Origin: a virus
Strand: one strand, 5' to 3'
Length of the DNA stretch: 31,826 bases
Virus record (IMG/VR): IMGVR_UViG_3300006027_000030
Span: 1-31,826 of that record
Shown: one piece after another, positions 21,367-30,657 of the stretch
How the letters are laid out: every line of letters begins with the position of its first letter
Position numbering within the stretch: position 1 is the first letter of the stretch
Program-made: the position numbers and the translations under genes
The notes under the pieces: generated by a model
The model's input: only the letters and a program-made list of their open reading frames with translations
What the model was told of the DNA's origin: nothing
Databases searched by the model: none

Positions 21367-21876
21367 ATGTTTTTTGACTCATTTCCAAACTTAGGTTATA
21401 AAATAGATGATAAGATTGTTTCAACTAAGGATATTTTTAGGCGAGTATCTCCTCTAAAAACTTTTTTAGACAACGATGCATTTTTAGAACATTATAGAAT
21501 AAGTGCAGGAGAAAGACCTGAGGACGTGGCATTTGCCCTATATAAGGACCCTACATTACATTGGACTATACTATTAACTAACAATATTATAGACCCTTAC
21601 AATGAATGGTATTATACACCAGACTCAATTCAAAAATTAGCCACACAAAGATATGGTGCAGGTAACGAACAACAAATACATCATTATTGTGATAATGAAG
21701 ATAGAGAATATATAGTAGATTGGGATGCTGCCAAATTAGCCAATGGTGATATTATAGCAGTAACTAATATAGAATATGAAGAACAAGAAAACGATAAAAG
21801 ACAATTAGTAAAAGTTATACAACCACAATATATTGGTGATTTTATTAATGAATTTAAAAGACTGATAATTAAATAA
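21367..21876 (+). CDS. 53: Baseplate wedge protein gp53-like
   Basis: A 169-residue protein (T4 gp53: 196) with YRISAGERPEDVAFALYKDP followed by TLHWTILLTNNIIDPYNEWY. This is the wedge protein's LysM-like fold segment, recognisable by the pattern of a polar D/E-D-VA-xLY helix followed by hxWxIhLxNxxxDPYxEW. The C-terminal half is acidic then ends in hydrophobic FINEFKRLIIK. It joins wedges to the hub in the baseplate. It is separated by one base from both neighbours, which are gp48 and the gp27-like hub gene. Confidence 0.85.
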   Translation: MFFDSFPNLGYKIDDKIVSTKDIFRRVSPLKTFLDNDAFLEHYRISAGERPEDVAFALYKDPTLHWTILLTNNIIDPYNEWYYTPDSIQKLATQRYGAGNEQQIHHYCDNEDREYIVDWDAAKLANGDIIAVTNIEYEEQENDKRQLVKVIQPQYIGDFINEFKRLIIK

Positions 21877-21877
21877 T

Positions 21878-23281
21878 ATGAGTGACCAAAGAGCCGGCAA
21901 CACACGCGTTGATGAGATGTATATCACTACCTATGGTGGTCAGACCTTAGACCTATTTGAGTCCGGGTTTTTTATGGAACTCAAACTCAATGAAAGTATA
22001 TATTTTAATTGTCTGATGGGGTCTGTATTATTAAATGATGCAGCTAATATATTAGTTGGGGCTCTAATTGCAGGAAAAGATACAATTACATTTAAATTGC
22101 GAACACCATCTTTTTCAGATACACCTGCAAACATAATATACAAAAGTTTTTACATTCACTCTGTTACTGATAGAACATTAAATTCTGATAGAGAACAATT
22201 TTATCAAATAAACTTTATATCAATGGAAGGGTTAAAAGATAGTGTTGTAGTTCTAAATAATAAATTTAAAGGAACAACAGATGAAATTGCCGGAAAAATA
22301 TTTCAAGATACTTTATTAACTGATAGAATATTAGGAACAGACGGAGATGCTACAGGCGGAGTTACTCCATTGATAATTGGTGATACTCCTCATAAATCCA
22401 AACTAGAATTTATTGCTAACAATTGGTCTCCTTTTAGATGTTTAAATTATATTTGTAAAAATACAATAGGTAATACTTTAGATATGCCTAATACAATGTT
22501 TTTTGAATCTAATAAAGGTTACTACTTAACATCTATTACTAATTTAATACAAGCTCAAAAAGAAGCAAGAGTATTATATGATGAATATAACTATATGGTT
22601 AATTTAGACGAGCAACCAAATTCTCCTAAAGACCTTAGAACAAAGGGTGAATACAAATATAGTTCTCCTTTTACTAGTATGCGTCAATTGACAGTAGAAA
22701 AAATATATTATCCTACATACTTTGACCAACTAAGAAATCAAAGTTCTGGTTACTATGCAAATACAACATTTTCATATGATTGGACAACAAAGGATATTTA
22801 TGATATTAAATTTGATTATACAGACAATCATAAAGACAGACAATTAAAAAATTTAATACCTCAAACTTTTGAGAATTTTAAACATATAGGAGAAGTTGCT
22901 CCCTTTCCTAGTAAGCCATATTCCAATCCACTAAATAATATTAAATATAAAGCTGGGGCTTCAAATTTATTTGGCAACGACTTAGCTTTTGATGTTGGGC
23001 AAGTTGCTTCGGTTTCATTTAGAAATACTGGATTAGCAGAACTTGATTCTGTTAAAATTGAAATAACAGTTCCAGGAAAAACTGATATAGAAGTTGGCAG
23101 GCTTATAAGATTTAATTTTCCTAATGTAGGAGATAAAACAACAACACCGGATAGAACGAATGTATATGATAAATTGGTATCTGGCATTTATGTTATTACA
23201 GGTATTAATCATATAATGAATAGAGTAGGACATACAATGTTATTAGAATTAAGTAGAGATAGTTTAGGAGCGGATGTATAA
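21878..23281 (+). CDS. 27: Baseplate hub protein gp27-like
   Basis: A 467-residue protein (T4 gp27: 391) immediately before gp5 and sharing its stop base with the gp5 ATG. It has beta-rich N-terminal strands (DLFESGFFMELKLNESIYFN, MGSVLLNDAANIL), IIYKSFYIHSVTDRTLN, and a middle segment FIANNWSPFRCLNYICKNT that resembles the conserved hub pattern of a W-x-P-F-x-x-hxxhh helix. The C-terminus has VPGKTDIEVGRLIRFNFPN and SGIYVITGINHIMNRVGHTM, as in gpD/gp27-type hubs. It forms the trimeric collar that carries the spike. Identification rests on these patterns and its position; similarity to T4 is low. Confidence 0.7.
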   Translation: MSDQRAGNTRVDEMYITTYGGQTLDLFESGFFMELKLNESIYFNCLMGSVLLNDAANILVGALIAGKDTITFKLRTPSFSDTPANIIYKSFYIHSVTDRTLNSDREQFYQINFISMEGLKDSVVVLNNKFKGTTDEIAGKIFQDTLLTDRILGTDGDATGGVTPLIIGDTPHKSKLEFIANNWSPFRCLNYICKNTIGNTLDMPNTMFFESNKGYYLTSITNLIQAQKEARVLYDEYNYMVNLDEQPNSPKDLRTKGEYKYSSPFTSMRQLTVEKIYYPTYFDQLRNQSSGYYANTTFSYDWTTKDIYDIKFDYTDNHKDRQLKNLIPQTFENFKHIGEVAPFPSKPYSNPLNNIKYKAGASNLFGNDLAFDVGQVASVSFRNTGLAELDSVKIEITVPGKTDIEVGRLIRFNFPNVGDKTTTPDRTNVYDKLVSGIYVITGINHIMNRVGHTMLLELSRDSLGADV

Positions 23282-24753
23282 TGCAATATCCTTCTTTTAA
23301 TTGGTGGCAAGGTGTTGTTGAAGACAGATTGGACCCTGAAAAAATTGGTCGTGTAAAAGTAAGAATACTTGGACATCACACCGAAGATAAAAATGTGTTG
23401 CCTACAGAAGACCTACCGTTTGCACAAGTATTACAGCCAATACAATCGGCAGCTATTTCAGGCATAGGGCATAGTGCAACAGGTATTGTAGAAGGAACTC
23501 ATGTAGTTGGATTCTTTGCTGATGGAAGCGATGCTCAAATTCCTGTTATATTAGGAACATTAGGTGGATTTCCAATTGCACCTGCAGATGAAAGTAAAGG
23601 ATTTAATGACCCATCAGGAACATATCCTAGATATGATTTAGAATCAGGACTTAATACAGTTCCAGAGTCAGATATATCTAGACTTGCTAGAGAGGAGATG
23701 GCAGAAAAACACAAGTCTTTACTCTTTAAAAGAGGGGCTAAAGTTGAAGACGTTCCAATTGCATTTGCACCAGAACTTCTAATAGGAAAAATATTAGGTG
23801 CAAGATATAAGGAATCGACTTGGAATGAACCTGACCCACAAGGAACAAAAGAAACAAAAAGTAAATACCCATATAACCATGTGCATGAAACAGAGTCAGG
23901 ACACGTCTTTGAAATAGACGACACTCCCGGTGCAGAAAGATTAAATAGACAACATAAAATAGGAACCTTTGAGGAAATACAACCTGACGGAACACGTGTT
24001 TCCAAAGTAATGGGCGATGACTATGAGATAGTAGTTAAAAATAAAAATGTTTTTATTAAGGGTAGTGTTAATGTTACAGTTGAAGGCGATGCAACATTTA
24101 ATGTTAAAGGCGACAAATATGAGGATATTACAGGAAATAGCTTTACGATTGTCAGAGGAGACCGCCATACAAAGATACAAGGTAATGAAGTAATAGAAGT
24201 TATGTCTGATATGTCCACTATTGTCGAAGGCTCTAGGGACACACAGATACGTGCCAGAGGAGGAACAGGTGTTCCTAATACAGGCTCAGATACATTAGTT
24301 GTTAAAGGTAGAATGCAAACTGATGTAGGTAAGGATTATAAAATTAATACAGTTGAGAAATTCTCAGTATCGGCAATTACGGGTATTAAACTTTTAAGTT
24401 CGTTAGGAACATTTAGTGTTTATTCATTACGAGATTTAAACTTTGGAACAAGCACATTATCAGATATTAGTTTCTCATCTGGAGGATTTAATATAGGGGC
24501 TTCATTAAATATGAATGTTGATGTTGGTTTAGTTAAAACTGAAACAGTTCTTGGCTCCAGCATTTACGTTGTTCCGTCAACAACATGGACGGGTATTATT
24601 AATCATATAGGTGCAAATAACCAAACAGGCAACCATACAGTATTAGGAACAGTTTCTGGAACTGTAGTTTCACAAGGAACAACAATATTAGGAACACACG
24701 TTCATGCTATTACTAGTGGTTCATCTGCAGGCACAACGGCGCCACCAACATAA
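23281..24753 (+). CDS. 5: Baseplate hub spike gp5-like, no lysozyme domain
   Basis: A 490-residue protein with an N-terminal OB-fold (WWQGVVEDRLDPEKIGRVKVRILGHH, then EGTHVVGFFADGSDAQIPVILGTLGG to about residue 100), a middle region ending in SGHVFEIDDTPGAERLN, and a C-terminal triple beta-helix of short repeats (NVTVEGDATFNVKGD, then similar units) forming the needle. The lysozyme domain present between these parts in T4 gp5 is absent: no ~160-residue insert with a lysozyme motif is seen. The extreme C-terminus has H473-x-H475 followed by a short Ser/Gly/Thr tail, like the iron-binding tip of P2 gpV and phi92 gp138. The spike pierces the outer membrane. Confidence 0.85.
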   Translation: MQYPSFNWWQGVVEDRLDPEKIGRVKVRILGHHTEDKNVLPTEDLPFAQVLQPIQSAAISGIGHSATGIVEGTHVVGFFADGSDAQIPVILGTLGGFPIAPADESKGFNDPSGTYPRYDLESGLNTVPESDISRLAREEMAEKHKSLLFKRGAKVEDVPIAFAPELLIGKILGARYKESTWNEPDPQGTKETKSKYPYNHVHETESGHVFEIDDTPGAERLNRQHKIGTFEEIQPDGTRVSKVMGDDYEIVVKNKNVFIKGSVNVTVEGDATFNVKGDKYEDITGNSFTIVRGDRHTKIQGNEVIEVMSDMSTIVEGSRDTQIRARGGTGVPNTGSDTLVVKGRMQTDVGKDYKINTVEKFSVSAITGIKLLSSLGTFSVYSLRDLNFGTSTLSDISFSSGGFNIGASLNMNVDVGLVKTETVLGSSIYVVPSTTWTGIINHIGANNQTGNHTVLGTVSGTVVSQGTTILGTHVHAITSGSSAGTTAPPT

Positions 24754-24762
24754 GGAGTATAA

Positions 24763-25569
24763 ATGAGTTGCGGACCAGCACAGGGCTTAATAGATTTAGC
24801 CGACAATATTGATAGCACATTACAGTATGCTGACGATGCCTTGGCAGCGTTAGATAAAAAGATTGCTTCTATTCCAGGTTTTGTTGAGGCACAATTAACA
24901 GCAGGTATTGATGCTCAAATTCAGTTAGCAAAAGAAATGCTAGAAGACCCATTGGCTTCAATTAAAAATAGAATACCTGGGTTGCCAGAAGACTTTGAAA
25001 AAATGTTGGATACGGCAAAAGGAATTGCCGGAACAGCTTTATACTTAAATGGATTAAAAGAAAAATATAAAGATGTAGATGTTGATATAGATAATATTGC
25101 TGGCTTATTAAGAGATGTAGGTAACGATTTAAATTTACTTTGTCAACTTGTTCCTAATATGCAAAACATAGACGGGGAAGTTGTTAGATTAGGGCAACCA
25201 TTATCATTTCCTACACCAACTGAAACAATGAAGTCTCTTTTAAAGGAAGGAAAGTTTCCTGATATAACAACTCAATTTGAAGATGCTATTAAAGATGGAA
25301 CACTTGTTTTTGTTCCAAATCAAAGTGGAAGTGGTATTTCATTTAGAGAAGAGCCAGGCGACCCATTTAGATTGAATGGTAGTAGAAGAAATATAAAACA
25401 AGGAATACAAAGTATTGCTGATAGAATTAGAAGTTTAAAAAATCAAGCAGAAAGTATAGGAGATGAATTACTAACAGCAAGTTTAGACCAAGCAACAGTT
25501 TCTATATTAGGAGATGTTGATACTGATGATAGTATTGTAGAAATATTAACAGGCGGAGGAGATACTTAA
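24763..25569 (+). CDS. Unknown virion-region protein between gp5 and gp25
   Basis: A 268-residue mostly helical acidic protein starting SCGPAQGLIDLADNIDSTL. It has helices such as FVEAQLTAGIDAQIQLAKEM and NIKQGIQSIADRIRSLKNQA, and a Pro-rich middle (LGQPLSFPTPTE). No enzyme motif, membrane segment or PAAR-like metal site is seen. An AAGGAG site overlapping the gp5 stop gives tight coupling to gp5. The position between hub spike and wedge gene gp25 suggests a baseplate part or assembly factor, for example an unrecognised equivalent of T4 gp28. Function not assigned. Confidence 0.7.
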   Translation: MSCGPAQGLIDLADNIDSTLQYADDALAALDKKIASIPGFVEAQLTAGIDAQIQLAKEMLEDPLASIKNRIPGLPEDFEKMLDTAKGIAGTALYLNGLKEKYKDVDVDIDNIAGLLRDVGNDLNLLCQLVPNMQNIDGEVVRLGQPLSFPTPTETMKSLLKEGKFPDITTQFEDAIKDGTLVFVPNQSGSGISFREEPGDPFRLNGSRRNIKQGIQSIADRIRSLKNQAESIGDELLTASLDQATVSILGDVDTDDSIVEILTGGGDT

Positions 25570-25577
25570 TTTTTAAG

Positions 25578-25585
25578 TATAAATA
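25578..25585 (+). promoter_or_regulatory. Late promoter TATAAATA for gp25; leaderless geometry
   Basis: An exact octamer in the 20-bp gap between genes, 4 bases before the gp25 ATG (25590), with no ribosome site. Confidence 0.62.
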
Positions 25586-25589
25586 ATAC

Positions 25590-25988
25590 ATGGCTCACAA
25601 ACAACCAACAAGGCTTTATTCCGATTTAGACTTATCGTTTAATATCAATCCTATCACAGGTGATATTGGTAAAAAGGTTGATGTTAATTCTGTTAGACAA
25701 GCAATGGAGATATTGCTAAAAACAAAATATAGGGAAAAACCATTTACACCAAGATTCGGTTCCCCCATATATTCAATGATGTTTGAGCCAATGGACTTCA
25801 ATACAGCAAAGGCATTAGAAGGATTAATTGAAGACGCCTTTTTAAATTGGGAACCTAGAGTAGAAGTAAGTGAAGTGGCTTGTAGTCCAAATTTTGATGA
25901 TAATGAATATGATATTTTTATTTACTTTTATGTAAAAGGTATTAGGGAACAACAAGTATTTAGAACAACATTAACAAGATTAAGGTAA
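25590..25988 (+). CDS. 25: Baseplate wedge protein gp25
   Basis: 132 residues, the same length as T4 gp25. It has the conserved GDIGKKVDVNSVRQAMEILL segment, TKYREKPFTPRFGSPIYSMMFEP, and the EPR core motif at E88-P89-R90 in LNWEPRVEV. In contractile machines this protein anchors sheath polymerisation and closes the wedge core with gp6 and gp53. It has its own late promoter 4 bases before the ATG and no ribosome site. It is followed 6 bases later by gp6, its direct binding partner. Confidence 0.93.
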   Translation: MAHKQPTRLYSDLDLSFNINPITGDIGKKVDVNSVRQAMEILLKTKYREKPFTPRFGSPIYSMMFEPMDFNTAKALEGLIEDAFLNWEPRVEVSEVACSPNFDDNEYDIFIYFYVKGIREQQVFRTTLTRLR

Positions 25989-25994
25989 CAAGAC

Positions 25995-27908
25995 ATGGCA
26001 GTTAAAAATGTAACAGAATTAGATTACGACCAAATTAGAAGTAATTTAAAAACTTTTATGGCATCGCAAAGTGAGTTTGCGGATTATGACTTTGATGCAT
26101 CGGGTCTATCTGTAATTTTAGATTTACTCGCATATAACACCCACTATAACGCAATATTAGCACATATGACAGCTAATGAGGCTTTCTTAGATTCCGCTAT
26201 TAAAAGAAGCTCTATTGCATCCATTGCTAAAACAATGGGGTATACAGCTAGGTCAGCAAGATCGGCACGGGCTACAGTTACATTAGAAATTGAACCCGAC
26301 TCAAGTTATTCATTACCAACTTTAACTTTAACAAAAGATAAAACATTTACTACTTCATTAAATGGAAAAACCTACACCTTCTATCCGGCTAAAGATTATA
26401 CAGTAAATAAAACAGTTAATGGTGGTGGCAGAGAATGTTTCTTATTTGAGAATATAGAAATAATTGAGGGTAAATTATTAAGAACATCACAGATAATTGA
26501 AACAGGGTTTGAACAAGGACCTGTTTTATTAAATAACCCTAACGTGGATTCGACTACAATTTTAGTTACCGTTCAGGAATCCGCTACAAATACAGATACA
26601 AACAAATATACACTTAGCAATAGTATTAATAGTGTAACCGGCACAACTAAAGCATTCTTTGTTGAGGAGTCTGTAGGTGGATTATATGAAATAAGATTTG
26701 GAGACGGTGTTATAGGTAATAAACTTGAAGCAGGAAACATTGCTATTGTAGACTATATTTCAACTAATCACGAAGCAGGCAATGGTGCAAAAAGTTTTAC
26801 GGCTCCTTCCTTAGTTACAGGTTCAGGCGAAACAAAAACATTAACGGTAGTTACAAAATCAGCCGGCGGTGCTAGACAGGAGAGCGTAGATAGTATTCGT
26901 TTTAATGCACCTAGATTTAATGCCTCAAAAAATAGAGCAGTTACAGGAAATGATTATTCATCATTAATATTACAAGCTAATCCTAACGTTAAATCTGTAA
27001 CCGTATGGGGCGGTGAAATTAATGACCCACCTATTTACGGAAAAGTTTTTGTTTCATTACAACCTAAAGATGGATTGGTCATAACACAAGACGATAAAGA
27101 TGTTTTATTAAGAGATACAATTTCTCCTAAACAACCAATATCATTAACTACAGAATTTATTGACCCAGAATACACTTATATAGGTATGAAGGTTAAAGCA
27201 CAATACGATAAAAAATTAAGTAAATTAACACCCGGAGAAATTTCAAGTTTAATTTCAACCGAGATTACTAATTATTTTAATGAAGAACTTAATACATTGG
27301 ATGCTAATTTTTATTACTCCAAATTGACCACACGAATTGTTGGATTATCAAGAGCCCTATTAAGTGCTAACTTAGAACTTAGATTACAAAAAAGAACATC
27401 GCCTGTTTTAAACGCTTCAGCAAAATATATTTTAGACTTTAATAATAAAATAAATGGATATTCAATTAACAGTAATTACTTTAATGTAAAAATAAACGGC
27501 GCTACAAGTAAAGTCTTTATATCAGACATTCCTAATACAGGAGTTGTTTCACCCGATTGGAATGGCACAGGAACATTAGTCTTAAAAACAGCAACACAAA
27601 AAGTTATAATTAATTCTAATGTAGGAACAGTAGACTATACAACAGGTAAAGTAACATTAAATGATTTATTCATTACAGAAATTACTGGTCAATTAACAGA
27701 TTTAAGAGTTACATCTATACCACATGAAAGTTCAAAAGATATTAAAACAGAAACTTTAACAAGAAAATCTGAGATTTCAACAGGTCCTGTAACAGCACTT
27801 CCTGCTAAAAATACAATTTTGGTAAAAGATGATAGTGTATTGGATGCACCTAATAATGTTCTTGCAGGAATAGATATAACGGCTTATGATTTAACATTGG
27901 ATAGTTAA
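25995..27908 (+). CDS. 6: Baseplate wedge protein gp6
   Basis: 637 residues (T4 gp6: 660). The N-terminal signature FDASGLSVILDLLAYNTHYN is followed by ANEAFLDSAIKRSSIASIAKTMGYT and ARSARATVTLEI, the classic gp6/gpJ-type pattern. FEVRFGDG-like strands (YEIRFGDGVIGNKL) and RQESVDSIRFNAPRFNASKN follow in the middle, then a region GYSINSNYFNVKINGATSKV of beta character. It forms the dimeric inner ring that holds the wedges together. It is one base from the gp7-like gene and in the same transcription unit as gp25. Confidence 0.92.
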   Translation: MAVKNVTELDYDQIRSNLKTFMASQSEFADYDFDASGLSVILDLLAYNTHYNAILAHMTANEAFLDSAIKRSSIASIAKTMGYTARSARSARATVTLEIEPDSSYSLPTLTLTKDKTFTTSLNGKTYTFYPAKDYTVNKTVNGGGRECFLFENIEIIEGKLLRTSQIIETGFEQGPVLLNNPNVDSTTILVTVQESATNTDTNKYTLSNSINSVTGTTKAFFVEESVGGLYEIRFGDGVIGNKLEAGNIAIVDYISTNHEAGNGAKSFTAPSLVTGSGETKTLTVVTKSAGGARQESVDSIRFNAPRFNASKNRAVTGNDYSSLILQANPNVKSVTVWGGEINDPPIYGKVFVSLQPKDGLVITQDDKDVLLRDTISPKQPISLTTEFIDPEYTYIGMKVKAQYDKKLSKLTPGEISSLISTEITNYFNEELNTLDANFYYSKLTTRIVGLSRALLSANLELRLQKRTSPVLNASAKYILDFNNKINGYSINSNYFNVKINGATSKVFISDIPNTGVVSPDWNGTGTLVLKTATQKVIINSNVGTVDYTTGKVTLNDLFITEITGQLTDLRVTSIPHESSKDIKTETLTRKSEISTGPVTALPAKNTILVKDDSVLDAPNNVLAGIDITAYDLTLDS

Positions 27909-27909
27909 T

Positions 27910-30612
27910 ATGGCAGAAGGGCAAAGTTTTGTTCGTTTTATAAAACGAATTAATATTACGAATCCGGGGAACGGTTATAGTTCTTCCGACGCCCCTACCT
28001 TATTTATTGGTGCCCCTACAACAACTATTATAGGAGCAGACACAAGACAGGCTACAGCAACAGTAGCAATTGCAAGTAATATAGTTGACTCAGTTACAAT
28101 AACAGATGAGGGTTTAGGGTATCTAACAGCACCTCAGGTATATTTAATTGGCTCTTTATCAGCTTTTACACATACTACAGCAGCCGACACAAACAGGGGT
28201 GCAGGAACATTTACGGGTGTAGGGTCTACATCTAGCGGAAGAGGAACGGGTGCACAATTTACAGTTATTGTAGATGAAAATGGTGCCGTAACTAGTGTTA
28301 CAATTACTGCCAAAGGTAGTGGTTATGCTGAAGGAGATACCGTAACTATTAGTGATATATCTTTAGGCGGAGATGAAAGAGCAGATGATATTGTTTTAAC
28401 AGTTACACATATTTCTGCAGGCTCCGGTGCCACCTTTGAAGTTGAATTGGGAGTATATCAAAGATCCCCAGAATACTATCATCAAAACTTTTCATATCTT
28501 ATTGACCAACAAATACCAGAATTCATTAGAGCTGAATATCCTAACTTTGCTACTTTTATTAATAAGTATTTTACAGGATTAGATTCAAGTGGGAATCCAA
28601 ATTATGTTTTACAGGAGTTACTTGATTCCTGGAATGTTGACCATTATGATGGTGCCTTTTTAGAATCGTTATTACAACAATATGCTATAGACTTTCCTTT
28701 AGATTCATCTGTAAGTGATAGATTACTTATTAAAAGGATAAGAGATTTTTATGAATCCAAAGGTTCCATAGAAGGTGTTAAAACATTTTTTAGATTGGCG
28801 TATGGAGAAGAAATAGAAATATTTAAACCATCAGAATATATTTTAAGACCATCAGATGGTATTTATTCTAGAGAAGTTGTAATAAAAGTTTATGCTAATG
28901 AAACTTTAGACCCCAAATATAATCCTTTAGATTTTAGAGGAAAAGAAACAGATATAGTTTACTACACATCAGAAGGCTCTATTACAAAAAGAAATAGATT
29001 AAAAACATCAGTGTCTAGGTCTAAAAAGATAGCCTATACAAATCCAGAAGCATTTGAATTAGTAATAGATATACCTGCAGAAACTGTTATACCTGGTTAT
29101 GGTGTAGAGGGAGAAATCTCATGCACAGTAAGTGGTGGTGCTATAAACTCGATTAGTATTGATAATGCAGGACAAGGTTATAGTGCTAATCCTAGAGTTG
29201 TTATTTTACCTGATAGTGGTGATACAATTACAACAGTCGCAGATTTACAAGTTAGAATTAATTCAACAACAAATCAAATAGATTCAGTTATTATTAATAA
29301 CGGTGGTGCAGGTTATACAGTTGCACCTACATTAGCATTAGTAACTGATGATGTAAGAACGTGGATAGGGTTAGAGGATGTTCAAGATGAAAATATAAAT
29401 CGTAAAGCATTTTTGACTAGAGTTTTAAACAAGGTAGTTAATAAAACAAATACAGGAACATCGGATGGTGGATTTAGAATTGGTGATACATTTCAAGTTC
29501 AAGAAACAGGAGACATTTTAGGTGTTTACGCTTTAGATTATTTTGCAGAAGATTATACATTAACAGGTATTAGTAATAATGCCTATATAAGAATTACACA
29601 AATAGATAGTAATAGTTATCCTTCATCTTTTGAAGTTATTGCTACAGGAACAGGTTTCCAAAGAGCGTCCTTTGATTTTATACTTACATCAAGCAACAGC
29701 GAAACACAAACCATAACTTGTCAGACAGGATTCTCACATACATTCCCGGGCAAGTTTAAAAACATACGAGGGTTTTTATCAGACGCCAACAGATTACAGG
29801 ATAATGAAATTTATCAACAATTTTCATATCAAATTAAATCATCACTTTCTAAATCACAATGGGGAGAGGCTTTAACAAGAGCAGCACACCCTGCAGGTAT
29901 GGTTGCATTCTCAGACCTAACTATTGATCATATAATTAATGTAGGTGCTAACTATAATATTATACCGGATTTATTTGTATTTAGAATTTTTGCAGAAATT
30001 GAAACTGTATTGGTTCAAGATGCCCCAGCTTTACACGTTCATAAACCTACAATTACAGATAGTTTTGTAATACAAGATGATGAGGCTTTATTAGAACCTA
30101 ACTTAGGTAAATTTGAAGTTCCAGAAATGTCTGAAAATTACTTCTTTGACGTAGAATTAGTTAAAGTAGATACAACAGATATGTCTGAAAACATTGTTAA
30201 AGATTTACATAAACCAACTATTGAGGATTCTGTAACGTTTGGAGAAGTAGTATCAACATTACTATTCTTCTTTAGAACCCCTATAGATTCTGTAGACTTT
30301 ACAGAAACAGTTTTATTTGCGGTCGAATTACATAAAGCAGATACTTTTGTAGTTGATGATACAACAAGTTTACAGCCTAACTTAATTAAATCTGAAAATA
30401 CAGATTTGTCAGAGGAACAAACTTTTGATATAACTAAGCCGGGTGTAACAGATAATCCTAACATAAACGATAGTCCTAGTTTAGGCTTTGAAAGAGATGG
30501 CATTACAGACAGTGCAGCAACCTCAGAGACAGGGACGGTTGTAAGTCAGGACTATGGAGAAATAGATTATTTTAGAAACGATTATGTCGGAGAAGCTAGA
30601 ACTATTTCTTAA
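27910..30612 (+). CDS. Baseplate wedge protein gp7-like with GxGY and C-terminal repeats
   Basis: 900 residues, directly after gp6, where T4 has gp7 (1032). The core at about 188-310 (YYHQNFSYLIDQQIPEFIRA, NFATFINKYF, LLIKRIRDFYESKGSIEGVK, TFFRLAYGEEIEIFKPSEY) matches the long post-gp6 virion proteins of marine T4-like phages. Five copies of a beta-type GxGY unit (I-x-I-x-x-x-G-x-GY-x-x-x-P-x-h-x-h) occur: three before the core (near residues 21, 68 and 137) and two after it (near 421 and 466). From about residue 697 the protein consists of degenerate short repeats rich in TDS, DxSE and KPT units. It ends with NDYVGEARTIS. It probably links wedges to peripheral fibres. The T4 gp7 name is positional. 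Confidence 0.68.
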   Translation: MAEGQSFVRFIKRINITNPGNGYSSSDAPTLFIGAPTTTIIGADTRQATATVAIASNIVDSVTITDEGLGYLTAPQVYLIGSLSAFTHTTAADTNRGAGTFTGVGSTSSGRGTGAQFTVIVDENGAVTSVTITAKGSGYAEGDTVTISDISLGGDERADDIVLTVTHISAGSGATFEVELGVYQRSPEYYHQNFSYLIDQQIPEFIRAEYPNFATFINKYFTGLDSSGNPNYVLQELLDSWNVDHYDGAFLESLLQQYAIDFPLDSSVSDRLLIKRIRDFYESKGSIEGVKTFFRLAYGEEIEIFKPSEYILRPSDGIYSREVVIKVYANETLDPKYNPLDFRGKETDIVYYTSEGSITKRNRLKTSVSRSKKIAYTNPEAFELVIDIPAETVIPGYGVEGEISCTVSGGAINSISIDNAGQGYSANPRVVILPDSGDTITTVADLQVRINSTTNQIDSVIINNGGAGYTVAPTLALVTDDVRTWIGLEDVQDENINRKAFLTRVLNKVVNKTNTGTSDGGFRIGDTFQVQETGDILGVYALDYFAEDYTLTGISNNAYIRITQIDSNSYPSSFEVIATGTGFQRASFDFILTSSNSETQTITCQTGFSHTFPGKFKNIRGFLSDANRLQDNEIYQQFSYQIKSSLSKSQWGEALTRAAHPAGMVAFSDLTIDHIINVGANYNIIPDLFVFRIFAEIETVLVQDAPALHVHKPTITDSFVIQDDEALLEPNLGKFEVPEMSENYFFDVELVKVDTTDMSENIVKDLHKPTIEDSVTFGEVVSTLLFFFRTPIDSVDFTETVLFAVELHKADTFVVDDTTSLQPNLIKSENTDLSEEQTFDITKPGVTDNPNINDSPSLGFERDGITDSAATSETGTVVSQDYGEIDYFRNDYVGEARTIS
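30020..30530 (+). repeat. Degenerate protein repeats at the C-terminus of the gp7-like protein
   Basis: About 8-9 copies of an 18-24-residue unit with a KPTITDS/KVDTTDMSE/KPTIEDS/KPGVTDN opening and a short acidic beta segment. Divergence between copies at the DNA level is high. Such arrays often tether fibres or vary in copy number. Confidence 0.5.
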
Positions 30613-30618
30613 AACCTT

Positions 30619-30626
30619 TATAAATA
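30619..30626 (+). promoter_or_regulatory. Late promoter TATAAATA
   Basis: An exact octamer in the 45-bp gap before the gene at 30658, which also has a CAGGAG ribosome site, giving a conventional leader of about 26 bases. Confidence 0.65.
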
Positions 30627-30657
30627 AATAAACATTTTAATTAACCAGGAGAAATAA

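Noticed and set aside
22688-22720. TTGACA followed by TATCCT-like bases as a sigma70 promoter in the hub gene
   Set aside because: Poor -10, inside coding sequence, and no gene start nearby that needs it.
23535-24005. 156-residue leftward ORF
   Set aside because: Lies wholly inside gp5 with no start signals; Ser/Pro/Leu-rich composition is typical of a shadow frame.
23600-24100. A lysozyme domain in gp5
   Set aside because: Looked for the T4-type insert between OB-fold and needle; no Glu/Asp/Thr lysozyme pattern and the region is too short and rich in charged linker.
30138-30503. 121-residue leftward ORF
   Set aside because: Reverse shadow of the repetitive C-terminus of the gp7-like gene; repeats on one strand produce a repetitive open frame on the other.
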